A stretch of DNA of 6,326 nt from Dehalococcoidia bacterium (GCA_013202615.1 JABMRL010000264.1:1-6326); one strand, 5' to 3'; shown: positions 1 through 6,124, counted from the first letter of the stretch. Notes: generated by a model not told the origin, from the letters alone. Numbers and translations: made by a program.

Positions 1-204
1 CAGGTTCAGGCGGTGCTCGCACGCGGCGATACGAGCGTCGCCCGGGTACTGAATGATATCGAGGAGAGCTCGCTCGCCGGCTGGCGAAAGGCAGTGGCTG
101 AATGCCAGCTGGATACTGACTTTTACGCTCACCAGGAGTGGGGTGAGAGCCAGAGATTGCCCTGGGCGGTAATAGATACCGGACCCAACAAGGCACCAGA
201 ATAG
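1..204 (+). CDS. B12-binding radical SAM protein, C-terminal fragment
   Basis: The reading frame is open from the first base and ends at TAG 202-204, so only the last 67 or so residues of a longer protein are present. The tail has the features I recall from the end of the TIGR03960-type B12-binding radical SAM proteins: an RGD-like stretch near the front, a W-rich segment, a 'LDTDFYAHQEW' block (family: DPDFYLHRE) and 'LPWAVIDTGPNK' near the end (family: LPWDHIDTGVSK). The cobalamin-binding and CxxxCxxC iron-sulfur parts would lie upstream, outside the window, so the function rests on this tail alone. In some relatives this protein is followed by or fused to a DUF2344 domain; here the chain stops without one. 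The GTG at 13 is an internal codon, not a start. Confidence 0.7.
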   Translation, partial: QVQAVLARGDTSVARVLNDIEESSLAGWRKAVAECQLDTDFYAHQEWGESQRLPWAVIDTGPNKAPE

Positions 205-209
205 AAAAT

Positions 210-239
210 TTGCCAGAAATCGGCTGAATATGGTAATAT
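210..239 (+). promoter_or_regulatory. Candidate sigma-70 promoter of satP
   Basis: TTGCCA (210-215) and TAATAT (234-239) are separated by 18 bp, a reasonable match to -35 and -10 boxes. It begins just after the radical SAM stop codon and would give a leader of roughly 115 nt before satP. Within that leader, CTGTGTC (307-313) can pair with GGCACAG (332-338), ending a few bases before the ribosome binding site. No known riboswitch was recognised. Confidence 0.4.
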
Positions 240-344
240 GTTACCTAAGCACACGGGATAAACCATAAATCTGGTTCTCCCTTTTTTATGTTCTCACCAT
301 CATTAGCTGTGTCTAAACGTGCGCGCAATCTGGCACAGGAATAG

Positions 345-351
345 AAAGGAG
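345..351 (+). promoter_or_regulatory. Ribosome binding site that fixes the TTG start of satP
   Basis: AAAGGAG lies 9 nt before TTG 361. The next in-frame ATG, at 385, has no purine-rich site before it, so the TTG start is preferred. Confidence 0.7.
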
Positions 352-360
352 TAGCGAATT

Positions 361-966
361 TTGGCACAAGACAAGTCACCACTCATGGAAACCCTGATAA
401 AAATCCAGGACACCACCGCCAACCCGGCACCTCTTGGCCTGATGGGTTTCGGGATGACCACGGTTCTCCTGAATCTGCACAATGCCGGGCTCTATTCTCT
501 CGGCACCATGATACTAGCCATGGGTATATTTTACGGGGGTATCTCTCAGGTCATTGCCGCCATCATGGAATTCAAAAAGAACAATACTTTCGGCTTGACT
601 GCCTTCGGCTCTTTTGGACTTTTCTGGTTCACGCTGGCGTTCCTGATTATCATGCCGGCTATGGGATGGGGCAATGCGCCGGAAACCCCGGCAATGGTAG
701 CCTATCTGGTAATGTGGGGCATCTTCACCGGCGTCATGTTCATCGGGACACTGAAATTAAATCGGGCGCTCCAGGTCGTCTTCGCCTCACTGACCATACT
801 GTTCTTCCTGCTGGCGATTGGAGACGGCACCGGCAGCGTTGTCGTAACCAGAATTGCCGGCATTGAGGGCATCTTCTGCGGTCTTTCGGCGATATATGCC
901 GCGCTGGCTCAGGTACTGAACAGCGTTTACGGCAGGACAGTAGCACCACTCGGCGTGGTGAAGTAA
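361..966 (+). CDS. satP: Acetate/succinate transporter, SatP (GPR1/FUN34/YaaH) family
   Basis: Predicted inner-membrane carrier of 201 residues (E. coli SatP is about 188) that moves acetate or succinate, in characterised members together with protons. The family signature [11 protein letters not shown] sits at residues 21-31 at the start of the first helix. The conserved loop '[20 protein letters not shown]' (57-76) and the following [13 protein letters not shown] block (77-89) are also typical. Six hydrophobic segments can be drawn at about 22-40, 46-69, 78-99, 110-130, 136-154 and 164-187. The short N-terminus is hydrophilic and has no signal peptide. The start is TTG with an AAAGGAG site 9 nt upstream. 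The gene stands alone, with its own candidate promoter, and converges on purQ with 55 bp between the stops. The family is clear; the exact substrate (acetate, succinate or another short acid) cannot be told from sequence. In an anaerobe it would serve acetate uptake or efflux. Confidence 0.9.
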   Translation: MAQDKSPLMETLIKIQDTTANPAPLGLMGFGMTTVLLNLHNAGLYSLGTMILAMGIFYGGISQVIAAIMEFKKNNTFGLTAFGSFGLFWFTLAFLIIMPAMGWGNAPETPAMVAYLVMWGIFTGVMFIGTLKLNRALQVVFASLTILFFLLAIGDGTGSVVVTRIAGIEGIFCGLSAIYAALAQVLNSVYGRTVAPLGVVK

Positions 967-992
967 CCTGAAACTGGGTTCGATTCAGCAGG

Positions 993-1022
993 AAAAAGCG
1001 GGTGAAAAGTTCCGTTCACCGC
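993..1022 (-). terminator. Intrinsic terminator of purLQ
   Basis: On the minus strand, bases 1022-1015 (GCGGTGAA) pair with 1006-998 (TTCACCCGC, one bulged C) around an 8-nt loop, followed at once by five T (997-993). The hairpin begins at the last base of the purQ stop codon. Read on the plus strand the hairpin has no T-run, so it is not an obvious terminator for satP. Confidence 0.65.
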
Positions 1023-1786
1023 TATGACTGCTGTACCCACCTGACCGCATTCCGGAATATCGGAAAGCCATCACCGTACTGCTTCGCGCCCAGCCTGGTC
1101 CACTGCGGGTGCTGGGTGCCCCTTATGTGCCGCTCGGGGTGGGGCATCAGGGCAAAGATACGTCCCGAAGAATCACAGATGCCGGCAATATTGCCCACGG
1201 AGCCATTGGGGTTGTGGGGATAACCAGCCCCGGCATCGCCCTGCTCATCAGTGTAACGAACGACGACGTTTATATCCGGTAGAATCTCCGGAGCGGCCAC
1301 AAACTTACCCTCGCCGTGCGCCACCGGGACATACATGCTCTCCATTCCGTTCGTAAAGACGCACGGGCTCTCTTTATTTACCGCCAGATTCACCCAGCGG
1401 CACTCGAATTTGCCCGAATCATTGGCCGCCAGCGTTACCTGTAAATGGCCATCACTGCGCGGGTCGGGTAAAAACCCGGCTTTGACCAGCACCTGAAAGC
1501 CATTGCAGATGCCCAGAATGAGCCCGCCGGCCTCGAAGAAACGCCTGATGTCCTCCCCCAGCTTGAGCCGCAGCTCGTTGGCCAGCACTTTACCGGCAGC
1601 GATGTCATCGCCGTAGGTGAAACCGCCGGGAATGACCAGTATCTGGTAGTCGGCAAGCTTCCGTTCATGGCTGATGATTCGGTTGACATGGACCAGGTCC
1701 ACCTCTGAACCAGCCTGCTCAAAGGCGAAGACGGTCTCAGCATCGCAGTTCGTTCCCGGAGCCCGCAGCACGATTGTCTTAACCAT
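1022..1786 (-). CDS. purQ: Phosphoribosylformylglycinamidine synthase, glutaminase subunit PurQ
   Basis: Cytoplasmic class I glutamine amidotransferase subunit that hydrolyses glutamine and supplies ammonia to PurL for converting FGAR to FGAM, the fourth step of de novo purine synthesis. The 254-residue chain carries the whole catalytic triad: nucleophile Cys94 in LGICNGFQVL (91-100), and His216 with Glu218 in MPHPER (214-219). The oxyanion-side loop VIPGGFTYGDD (51-61) is intact, as is the N-terminal RAPGTNCD (8-15) typical of PurQ. Its length is between short PurQ (about 225) and longer forms (about 260). Start ATG 1786-1784 lies 3 bp after the purL stop. AGGTGG (1798-1793) inside the end of purL serves as ribosome binding site, so translation is probably coupled to purL. 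It is the last gene of the unit and ends in an intrinsic terminator. The identification is firm. Confidence 0.96.
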   Translation of the reverse strand: MVKTIVLRAPGTNCDAETVFAFEQAGSEVDLVHVNRIISHERKLADYQILVIPGGFTYGDDIAAGKVLANELRLKLGEDIRRFFEAGGLILGICNGFQVLVKAGFLPDPRSDGHLQVTLAANDSGKFECRWVNLAVNKESPCVFTNGMESMYVPVAHGEGKFVAAPEILPDINVVVRYTDEQGDAGAGYPHNPNGSVGNIAGICDSSGRIFALMPHPERHIRGTQHPQWTRLGAKQYGDGFPIFRNAVRWVQQS

Positions 1787-1789
1787 CCA

Positions 1790-4642
1790 TCACCACCTGA
1801 GCGGCTTCTGCCAGGCCTCCTTTAATTCATCTATGGATATGGAGACAACGCTGGCGCCTTTCCGACCGTGAACCTCAAGCCTTGTTTCACTGCTTACCCG
1901 GCCAATCATAGCCAGGGGGCAGCCTGCCATTTCTTTCTCAAACCTGTCTTTATTATCCGGCGACACCTCGACGATGAACCGGCTGTTCGACTCTGAAAAG
2001 AGGATGAAGTCGTCGCGGTCTATCGGCTCACCCAACGGCACCTCTTTCAGGCTTATGCTCGCCCCCAGTCCACCGGCGAAGGCCATCTCCGCCACCGCCA
2101 CGCCGATACCCCCCTCGCTGCAGTCGTGGCATGCCCTGACCAGCCCCTTCCCGGTGGCTGTGCTCAGCCTCTCCATCAGATTTTTGCTCTGCTGCGGCTC
2201 GACCTTCGGTACGCTGTTGCCGACCAAGCCTCTTGTCTTCAGGTATTCCGAGCCGCCGAGCTCACACCGGGTGCTGCCCGCGATGTAGATAAAATCGCCG
2301 GCCTTCTTGAAGTCCATTGATATTGCCCGGCTCACATCGTCCATAACCCCGATGGCCGAGACGAGCAGTGTATGCGGGATGGATATGGTCTTCCCTTCAT
2401 GCTCAAATTCATTGTTCAGGCTGTCCTTGCCTGAAATAAACGGCGTCCCGTAGACAACGGACATATCGTAGCAGGCCTGTGCGGTGCGGATGAGCGCCCC
2501 CAGCATATCGGGTCGATTTACATCGCCCCAGCAGAAGTTGTCCAGCAGTGCCACACGGTTCAGGTTGCCACCCACGGCAATTATCTGCCGCAGGGCTTCA
2601 TCAATCACCGAGGCTGCCATCCAGTAAGGGTCGACATCGGCATAGCCGGGATTGATGCCGTTGGCGATGATTACACCCTTCGGTGAGCCGGGTACCGGCT
2701 GAATAATGGCCGCATCACCGGGCCCGTCATTATGCTTCCCCACCAGCGGCTTGAGGACGCTGCTTCCCTGCACCTCGTGGTCATACTGGCGGACGACCCA
2801 CTCCTTGCTGCATACGTTCCACGAACCCAGTATCCTCAACAGTGACTCGCCAAGGTCAGACGGTTCCGCGAAATCGGGTTCGGGGTGGTGGGGTGGCTCC
2901 CAGACCGCCTCTCTTCTCAACTGCGGGATACCGCCATGCAGAAACTCCATTTCCAGGTCGCAGACCGTTTCCCCACCGTAGAAAAGTCTCAGCCGGCGGT
3001 CATCGGTGAACTCACCGATAACGCTCGCCTCCACGTCTTCACCGACAAAGAGCGCCAGCAGCTCACCGGTTTGCTCCGGTGGCACGGCCAGAATCATTCT
3101 CTCCTGAGATTCCGAAATCCATATCTCCGCATAAGAGAGCCCGGCGTACTTCAGCGGCACCTTTTCCAGGTCGACACGGACGCCGGTTTCCTCCGCCATC
3201 TCCCCCACCGCCGAGGAAAGGCCCCCGCCGCCGCAATCGGTTATCCTCACATACAGGCCGCGGTCGCGGGCCTGAAGGAGGACATCTATCATCTTCTTTT
3301 CCACAATGGGATTGCCGATTTGCACCGAGCTTGAGGAAGTGGCCGTTGACACCTCGGTGAGCTGCTCCGAGGCGAAGGTAACCCCGTGAACACCGTCCCT
3401 TCCCGTCCGGCCACCAATGAGTACCACCTTATCGCCCGGTTTCTGTTTGCCGAGACGGGCGATTTCCACGGGCAGCAAGCCCAGCGTGCCGCAGTACACC
3501 AGCGGGTTGGCCACGTAGCGCTCGTCAAAGAGAACGGCACCGTTGAGCGTGGGTATGCCGAGCCGGTTGGCGTAGTCAGCCACCCCGGACCGCACCCCCT
3601 TGAACATGCGGCGGGGATGCAGCACGCCCTGAGGTAATCTATCATAGGGCAAATCAGGAGGGCCAAAACAGAAGACATCGGTGTTGGCTATCGGTTTGGC
3701 CCCCAGTCCGGTGCCCAGTGGGTCACGGATGACACCGCCAATTCCGGTGGCAGCGCCTCCGTACGGCTCCACCGCCGAGGGGTGGTTGTGCGTTTCCACC
3801 TTGAAACAGAGCGCCCACTGGCCGTCAAAATCAATCACGCCGGCGTTATCCACGAAAACGGAAAGGCACCAGGGCCGGTTGAGCTCACGAGTCGCCTTCA
3901 TCACGGTGCTCTTCAGCAGGTTATCCACCACCCGGCCACCGAGCGTGAATCTGCCCCTGAATGTCTTGTGGACGCAGTGCTCCGACCACGTCTGGGCCAG
4001 TGTCTCAAGCTCAACATCGGTCGGGTTACGGCCCTGCTTCCGGTAATAATCAACAATGGCTTGAAACTCATCAGCCGTGAACCCGAACTGCTTTTGCAGC
4101 ACGGCCCGGTCAGATGTCAGGATATCGACGGTTTCCAGCCTGAAATGGTACTTTGGATTCTCCGGGAAGCTCATCTGTTCCCGTTCCACGACGTGCTGTA
4201 TAATTGGATTCACCAGCAGCCGGCTGCAAATAATCTCCAGTTGTTCATCGGTTAACTGCCCTTCGATAAGATACCGTTTCGAAGTCCTGACCGTGTTGAC
4301 CCCTTCCACTTTCAGGTCACGAATCGCCTTCAGGACGCTGTCCTCAACAGGGTCGGTAACGCCGGCGTTATAGGCGACCTCAACAGTATGATATCCGGAC
4401 TCATCAACCGGCCCGGCCGGTGTACCCTGTCGGTAACTGTAAATCTGTGTAACGGGGTCGGCAAGCAAGTTTCGCCCGAGCATGTCCAGGGTTTCCGGGC
4501 TGAGTTCAGCATCCAGCCAGTAGATATCCACGACGCGTACATCTGATACGGTGGCAATGCCAAGGTCCTGAATATCTTTGACCAGACCCTGCCCCCGGGC
4601 ATCAGGCAGATGGCCCTTCAGACGGACTTCCAAACTGTGCAT
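1790..4642 (-). CDS. purL: Phosphoribosylformylglycinamidine synthase PurL with two fused N-terminal PurS-like lobes
   Basis: ATP-dependent synthetase subunit that makes FGAM from FGAR with ammonia from PurQ. At 950 residues it is much longer than the usual stand-alone PurL (about 730-750). The extra N-terminus holds two PurS-like lobes, residues 2-72 and 85-152, which align to each other without gaps at an offset of 83 (HSLEV with HTVEV, LLADPVTQ with LLVNPIIQ). This matches the PurS-dimer-like N-domain known from large one-chain PurL of Salmonella. The synthetase part follows: TWSEHCVHKTFRG (218-230), VETHNHPSAVEPYGG (282-296), GGRTGRDGVHG (410-420), DCGGGGLSS (469-477), GTPFISGKDSLNNE (732-745) and ACHDCSEGGIGVAVAEM (837-853), so both PurM-like halves appear complete. 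There is no C-terminal glutaminase domain; that activity is PurQ next door. ATG 4642-4640 has only a weak upstream GCGGGG (4658-4653). The start is supported by the PurS lobe beginning at residue 2. It is first gene of purLQ. Confidence 0.95.
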   Translation of the reverse strand: MHSLEVRLKGHLPDARGQGLVKDIQDLGIATVSDVRVVDIYWLDAELSPETLDMLGRNLLADPVTQIYSYRQGTPAGPVDESGYHTVEVAYNAGVTDPVEDSVLKAIRDLKVEGVNTVRTSKRYLIEGQLTDEQLEIICSRLLVNPIIQHVVEREQMSFPENPKYHFRLETVDILTSDRAVLQKQFGFTADEFQAIVDYYRKQGRNPTDVELETLAQTWSEHCVHKTFRGRFTLGGRVVDNLLKSTVMKATRELNRPWCLSVFVDNAGVIDFDGQWALCFKVETHNHPSAVEPYGGAATGIGGVIRDPLGTGLGAKPIANTDVFCFGPPDLPYDRLPQGVLHPRRMFKGVRSGVADYANRLGIPTLNGAVLFDERYVANPLVYCGTLGLLPVEIARLGKQKPGDKVVLIGGRTGRDGVHGVTFASEQLTEVSTATSSSSVQIGNPIVEKKMIDVLLQARDRGLYVRITDCGGGGLSSAVGEMAEETGVRVDLEKVPLKYAGLSYAEIWISESQERMILAVPPEQTGELLALFVGEDVEASVIGEFTDDRRLRLFYGGETVCDLEMEFLHGGIPQLRREAVWEPPHHPEPDFAEPSDLGESLLRILGSWNVCSKEWVVRQYDHEVQGSSVLKPLVGKHNDGPGDAAIIQPVPGSPKGVIIANGINPGYADVDPYWMAASVIDEALRQIIAVGGNLNRVALLDNFCWGDVNRPDMLGALIRTAQACYDMSVVYGTPFISGKDSLNNEFEHEGKTISIPHTLLVSAIGVMDDVSRAISMDFKKAGDFIYIAGSTRCELGGSEYLKTRGLVGNSVPKVEPQQSKNLMERLSTATGKGLVRACHDCSEGGIGVAVAEMAFAGGLGASISLKEVPLGEPIDRDDFILFSESNSRFIVEVSPDNKDRFEKEMAGCPLAMIGRVSSETRLEVHGRKGASVVSISIDELKEAWQKPLRW

Positions 4643-4684
4643 TTAATTTTTACCCCGCTGCCTGGAGATTAAAAAGAGGGGCAT
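4643..4684 (-). other. Possible 13-codon leader ORF abutting purL
   Basis: On the minus strand, AGGAGG (4695-4690) stands 5 nt before ATG 4684-4682, which opens a frame coding MPLFLISRQRGKN and closing with TAA 4645-4643. The purL ATG follows directly (TAAATG). The Shine-Dalgarno lies in the 5' arm of the yqeY terminator and the ATG straddles its loop and 3' arm. The spacing and the abutting stop/start are what translational coupling would need, and purL has only a weak site of its own. It may equally be chance from the G-rich stem, so this is a candidate only. Confidence 0.25.
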
Positions 4685-4693
4685 ACGCCCCTC
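4671..4693 (-). terminator. Intrinsic terminator between yqeY and purL
   Basis: On the minus strand GAGGGGC (4693-4687) and GCCCCTC (4682-4676) form a perfect 7-bp GC-rich stem with a GTAT loop, followed by five T (4675-4671). It lies 36 bp past the yqeY stop and should end the rpsU-yqeY transcript. It is only 28 nt from the purL ATG, which raises the question of how purLQ is transcribed. Confidence 0.85.
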
Positions 4694-4728
4694 CTGAACA
4701 TCAAAATGCTCGCTTTCCTTCACCTGTT

Positions 4729-5184
4729 TCATGCACTGAGTAATTCGCTGACTACCTCGTTGATTTCGCGACCATCCGCCCGACCCTTAAGCTGTGCCAT
4801 AAGCCTGGGCATTACCTTTCCCTTATCACCGGGACCCGTGGCTTCCACTTCCGCTATCACCTTTCGAACGGCTTCAACAATCTCATCCCGCGTCAGCTGC
4901 TGCGGCAAGTATCCCTGAAGTATAGCCAGTTCCGCCTCTTCTTTATCAACAAGGTCCTGACGGTTTCCCTGTTTGAAGGCTTCTATGCTCTCGCGTCGCT
5001 GCCTGACCTCCTTGGCGATAACGCCGAGGATATCGCTATCCTCCAGCTTGGCTTGCCGGGCAATTTCAGCGTTCTTAATTGCCGCCATCAGCATCCTGAT
5101 GGCGTTTCGCTTCAGGGTATCGCCGCTTCTCATTGCCTGTTTGAGGTCATCAGACAGCTTCTGCTTCAGATTTGCTTCTCCCAT
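4729..5184 (-). CDS. yqeY: GatB/YqeY domain protein
   Basis: A 151-residue cytoplasmic, mostly helical protein of the YqeY family (usual length about 147-150). The family resembles the tail domain of GatB, the tRNA-dependent amidotransferase subunit, and is thought to bind tRNA; its cell role is not settled. Visible family blocks are MRSGDTLKRNAIRMLMAAIK (18-37), VIAKEVRQRRESIEAF (55-70), EEAELAILQGYLPQQL (82-97), and the C-terminal GKVMPRLMAQLKGRADGR (122-139) followed by a short helix. The C-terminal part is the GatB-like module. ATG 5184-5182 has GGGAG (5193-5189) 4 nt upstream. It follows rpsU by 25 bp on the same strand, a pairing seen in many bacteria, and the unit is closed by a strong terminator. 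Confidence 0.93.
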   Translation of the reverse strand: MGEANLKQKLSDDLKQAMRSGDTLKRNAIRMLMAAIKNAEIARQAKLEDSDILGVIAKEVRQRRESIEAFKQGNRQDLVDKEEAELAILQGYLPQQLTRDEIVEAVRKVIAEVEATGPGDKGKVMPRLMAQLKGRADGREINEVVSELLSA

Positions 5185-5209
5185 ATTGCTCCCATCAACG
5201 GACTATCTT

Positions 5210-5398
5210 CTATCTTCTCGTTGCTCTGGCGACACTGCGTCTACTGACCGCTCTTTTATGCTTGCGTTTGACGCTTGGCTTCTCATAGTGCTCCCGACGG
5301 CGCACTTCGGACAAAATGCCGGTCTGCTGGACACGGCGGGTGAACCTTTTGAGCAGACTCTCAAAGCTCTCGTTATCGCCCGCCATTACCTGGGCCAA
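5210..5398 (-). CDS. rpsU: Small ribosomal subunit protein bS21
   Basis: Basic 62-residue protein of the 30S subunit, bound near the 3' end of 16S rRNA and involved in translation initiation. The core [17 protein letters not shown] (9-25), [15 protein letters not shown] (28-42) and the Arg/Lys-rich tail (43-62) are standard bS21. The start chosen is TTG 5398-5396: a very good GGAAGGAGG (5417-5409) lies 10 nt upstream, and the resulting N-terminus [13 protein letters not shown] has the same length as the common MVEVRVKENESFE. The in-frame ATG at 5386 would lose four residues and has no proper binding site. It heads the rpsU-yqeY unit and is divergent from the XRE gene. Confidence 0.95.
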   Translation of the reverse strand: MAQVMAGDNESFESLLKRFTRRVQQTGILSEVRRREHYEKPSVKRKHKRAVSRRSVARATRR

Positions 5399-5430
5399 AT
5401 AACATCAGCCTCCTTCCGAAACAAGAGTAT

Positions 5431-5436
5431 ATTATA
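5431..5436 (-). promoter_or_regulatory. Possible second -10 box nearer rpsU
   Basis: A perfect TATAAT lies on the minus strand 13 nt before the rpsU Shine-Dalgarno sequence. The hexamer 17 bp further up (CCTTCT, 5459-5454) is a poor -35, so this may be a weak or activator-dependent start, or simply an AT-rich match. Confidence 0.3.
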
Positions 5437-5496
5437 TTTACCCAACTATTTAAAGAAGGTGACCATGTTCAAATATCCACACCACAGCACCATCAC

Positions 5497-5526
5497 ATTT
5501 TAGTAAGTAATTTAGACAGATGTCAA
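5497..5526 (-). promoter_or_regulatory. Candidate sigma-70 promoter of rpsU-yqeY
   Basis: On the minus strand a perfect TTGACA (5526-5521) and TAAAAT (5502-5497) are 18 bp apart. Transcription would begin near 5490, giving a leader of about 90 nt before rpsU. The -35 overlaps a small palindrome GACA-GA-TGTC (5515-5524). Confidence 0.6.
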
Positions 5527-5547
5527 GAAAAGGCGATAATCTCCACC

Positions 5548-5600
5548 GGCGAATTTTAATGAAATTTAATCATTATTTTAATGACATTTTAATCTCGCCA
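5548..5600 (+). repeat. GGCGA-flanked AT-rich block with four phased TTTAAT repeats
   Basis: The block opens with GGCGAATTTTAAT (5548-5560) and closes with ATTTTAATCTCGCCA (5586-5600), which on the minus strand reads TGGCGAGATTAAAAT. Between them TTTAAT recurs at 5555, 5565, 5577 and 5588, a step of 10-12 bp, about one helical turn. A closely related element, TGGCGAATTAAAAT, occurs again at 5667-5680 within the XRE promoter. This looks like a protein-binding or bent-DNA array between the divergent rpsU and XRE promoters; the ligand is unknown. Confidence 0.45.
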
Positions 5601-5609
5601 GTATAGAAT
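5581..5609 (+). promoter_or_regulatory. Possible upstream promoter of the XRE gene
   Basis: ATGACA (5581-5586) and TAGAAT (5604-5609) are 17 bp apart. The GGCGA-type element on the minus strand (5600-5586) fills most of the spacer. It is weaker than the downstream promoter at 5652-5680. Confidence 0.3.
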
Positions 5610-5651
5610 AAGTATGAAAGGATATGGACAAATGGCTCTAATTCAGCTATA

Positions 5652-5680
5652 TTGACATTTGCCATTTGGCGAATTAAAAT
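5652..5680 (+). promoter_or_regulatory. Promoter of the XRE gene with an operator-like spacer
   Basis: TTGACA (5652-5657) and TAAAAT (5675-5680) are exactly 17 bp apart, close to the sigma-70 consensus. The start of transcription would be near 5687, just before the GAGGAG site (5691-5696) and ATG 5704. The spacer contains the imperfect palindrome TTTGCC-ATTT-GGCGAA (5658-5673), a tandem 7-bp repeat CATTTGC/CATTTGG (5656-5669), and CAAATGGC upstream (5629-5636) as an inverted copy of GCCATTTG (5661-5668). A repressor bound here would block RNA polymerase, and autoregulation by the XRE protein is the simplest guess. Confidence 0.65.
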
Positions 5681-5703
5681 ATGGATAATCGAGGAGTGCA
5701 GAC

Positions 5704-6099
5704 ATGCCACGGGTAAATAATGATCTCGGTAGAATAATAAAGCAGCAGAGAATCACCATTCCGCTGACCCTGCAAGAACTCGCCGCTACCTCGGACGTAT
5801 CTTCATCCCATCTGGGACGTATTGAAAGAGGCGAGCGCTTTCCTTCGGCTCACATCCTGCGTAGAATTGCCCGGCCGCTGGGCTTTGACGAGGATGAGCT
5901 CTTCACCCTCGCCGGTTTCCTGTCGCCACACACTTCCGGAGTAGCCGAAGAGAGAATTGCAACGTACGGCAGCCCACGCCTGGACCCGTATGTCGCCAAG
6001 ATATTAGCCGAAGAGCCGGTTGAGATTCAGCGGGCGGTCATTGGCATCCTCAACACGTTAAAACTCGTTGCCAAGGCAATGAGCAAAGAAACTGATTGA
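5704..6099 (+). CDS. XRE-family helix-turn-helix transcriptional regulator
   Basis: Predicted DNA-binding protein of 131 residues. Residues 8-70 form a Cro/C1-type (HTH_3) domain: GRIIKQQRITIPLTLQELA (9-27) gives the first two helices and SSSHLGRIERGER (33-45) the recognition helix with its usual E-R-G-E/R turn; FPSAHILRRIARPLGFDEDE (46-65) finishes the five-helix fold. The rest (75-131), with LDPYVAKILAEEPVEIQRAV (91-110) and a final helix, is not a domain I can name; it has no receiver, peptidase or cupin signature and may serve dimerisation. ATG 5704 is preceded by GAGGAG at 7 nt and a good promoter. The histidine kinase gene follows on the same strand after 48 bp, which suggests a shared regulatory task, though no phospho-acceptor domain is seen here. 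Targets are unknown; its own promoter is the likeliest. Confidence 0.85.
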   Translation: MPRVNNDLGRIIKQQRITIPLTLQELAATSDVSSSHLGRIERGERFPSAHILRRIARPLGFDEDELFTLAGFLSPHTSGVAEERIATYGSPRLDPYVAKILAEEPVEIQRAVIGILNTLKLVAKAMSKETD

Positions 6100-6124
6100 T
6101 AGCCTGTGACCATGGCGGTATAAT
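6096..6124 (+). promoter_or_regulatory. Near-consensus promoter of the histidine kinase gene
   Basis: TTGATA (6096-6101) and a perfect TATAAT (6119-6124) are 17 bp apart. The -35 contains the XRE stop codon TGA (6097-6099). The predicted start near 6131 coincides with a small hairpin TACCG-ACGA-CGGTA (6131-6144) directly before the kinase ATG. Confidence 0.6.

Noticed and set aside
969..988. CTGAA/TTCAG inverted repeat after the satP stop as a terminator
   Set aside because: Only 5 bp with a long loop and no T-run on the plus strand.
1974..4373. Several plus-strand open frames of 80-160 codons across purL
   Set aside because: They are antisense shadows of a high-confidence PurL frame, with low-complexity Pro/Arg/Ser-rich products and no family motif.
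5374..5406. Short out-of-frame ORF (ATG at 5406) over the rpsU start, minus strand
   Set aside because: The ATG is only 2 nt from the Shine-Dalgarno, too close for efficient initiation, and the 10-codon product has no known match.
5465..5503. Mini-ORF MFKYPHHSTITF on the plus strand with an AAGAAGGTGA site before it
   Set aside because: Only 12 codons, no gene after it that it could lead on the plus strand, no clear plus-strand promoter in front, and it overlaps the rpsU leader on the other strand.
4973..5503. A 176-codon plus-strand frame over yqeY, rpsU and the intergenic region
   Set aside because: It is antisense to two clear conserved genes and shows no recognisable domain.
5611..5655. 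Short ORF MKGYGQMALIQLY as a leader peptide for the XRE gene
   Set aside because: No ribosome binding site before the ATG and it lies upstream of the stronger promoter, so most transcripts would lack it.
5399..5703. Hidden tRNA, CRISPR array or insertion-sequence remnant in the AT-rich gap
   Set aside because: No cloverleaf, no regularly spaced 25-37 bp repeats and no transposase-like frame or terminal repeats were seen.
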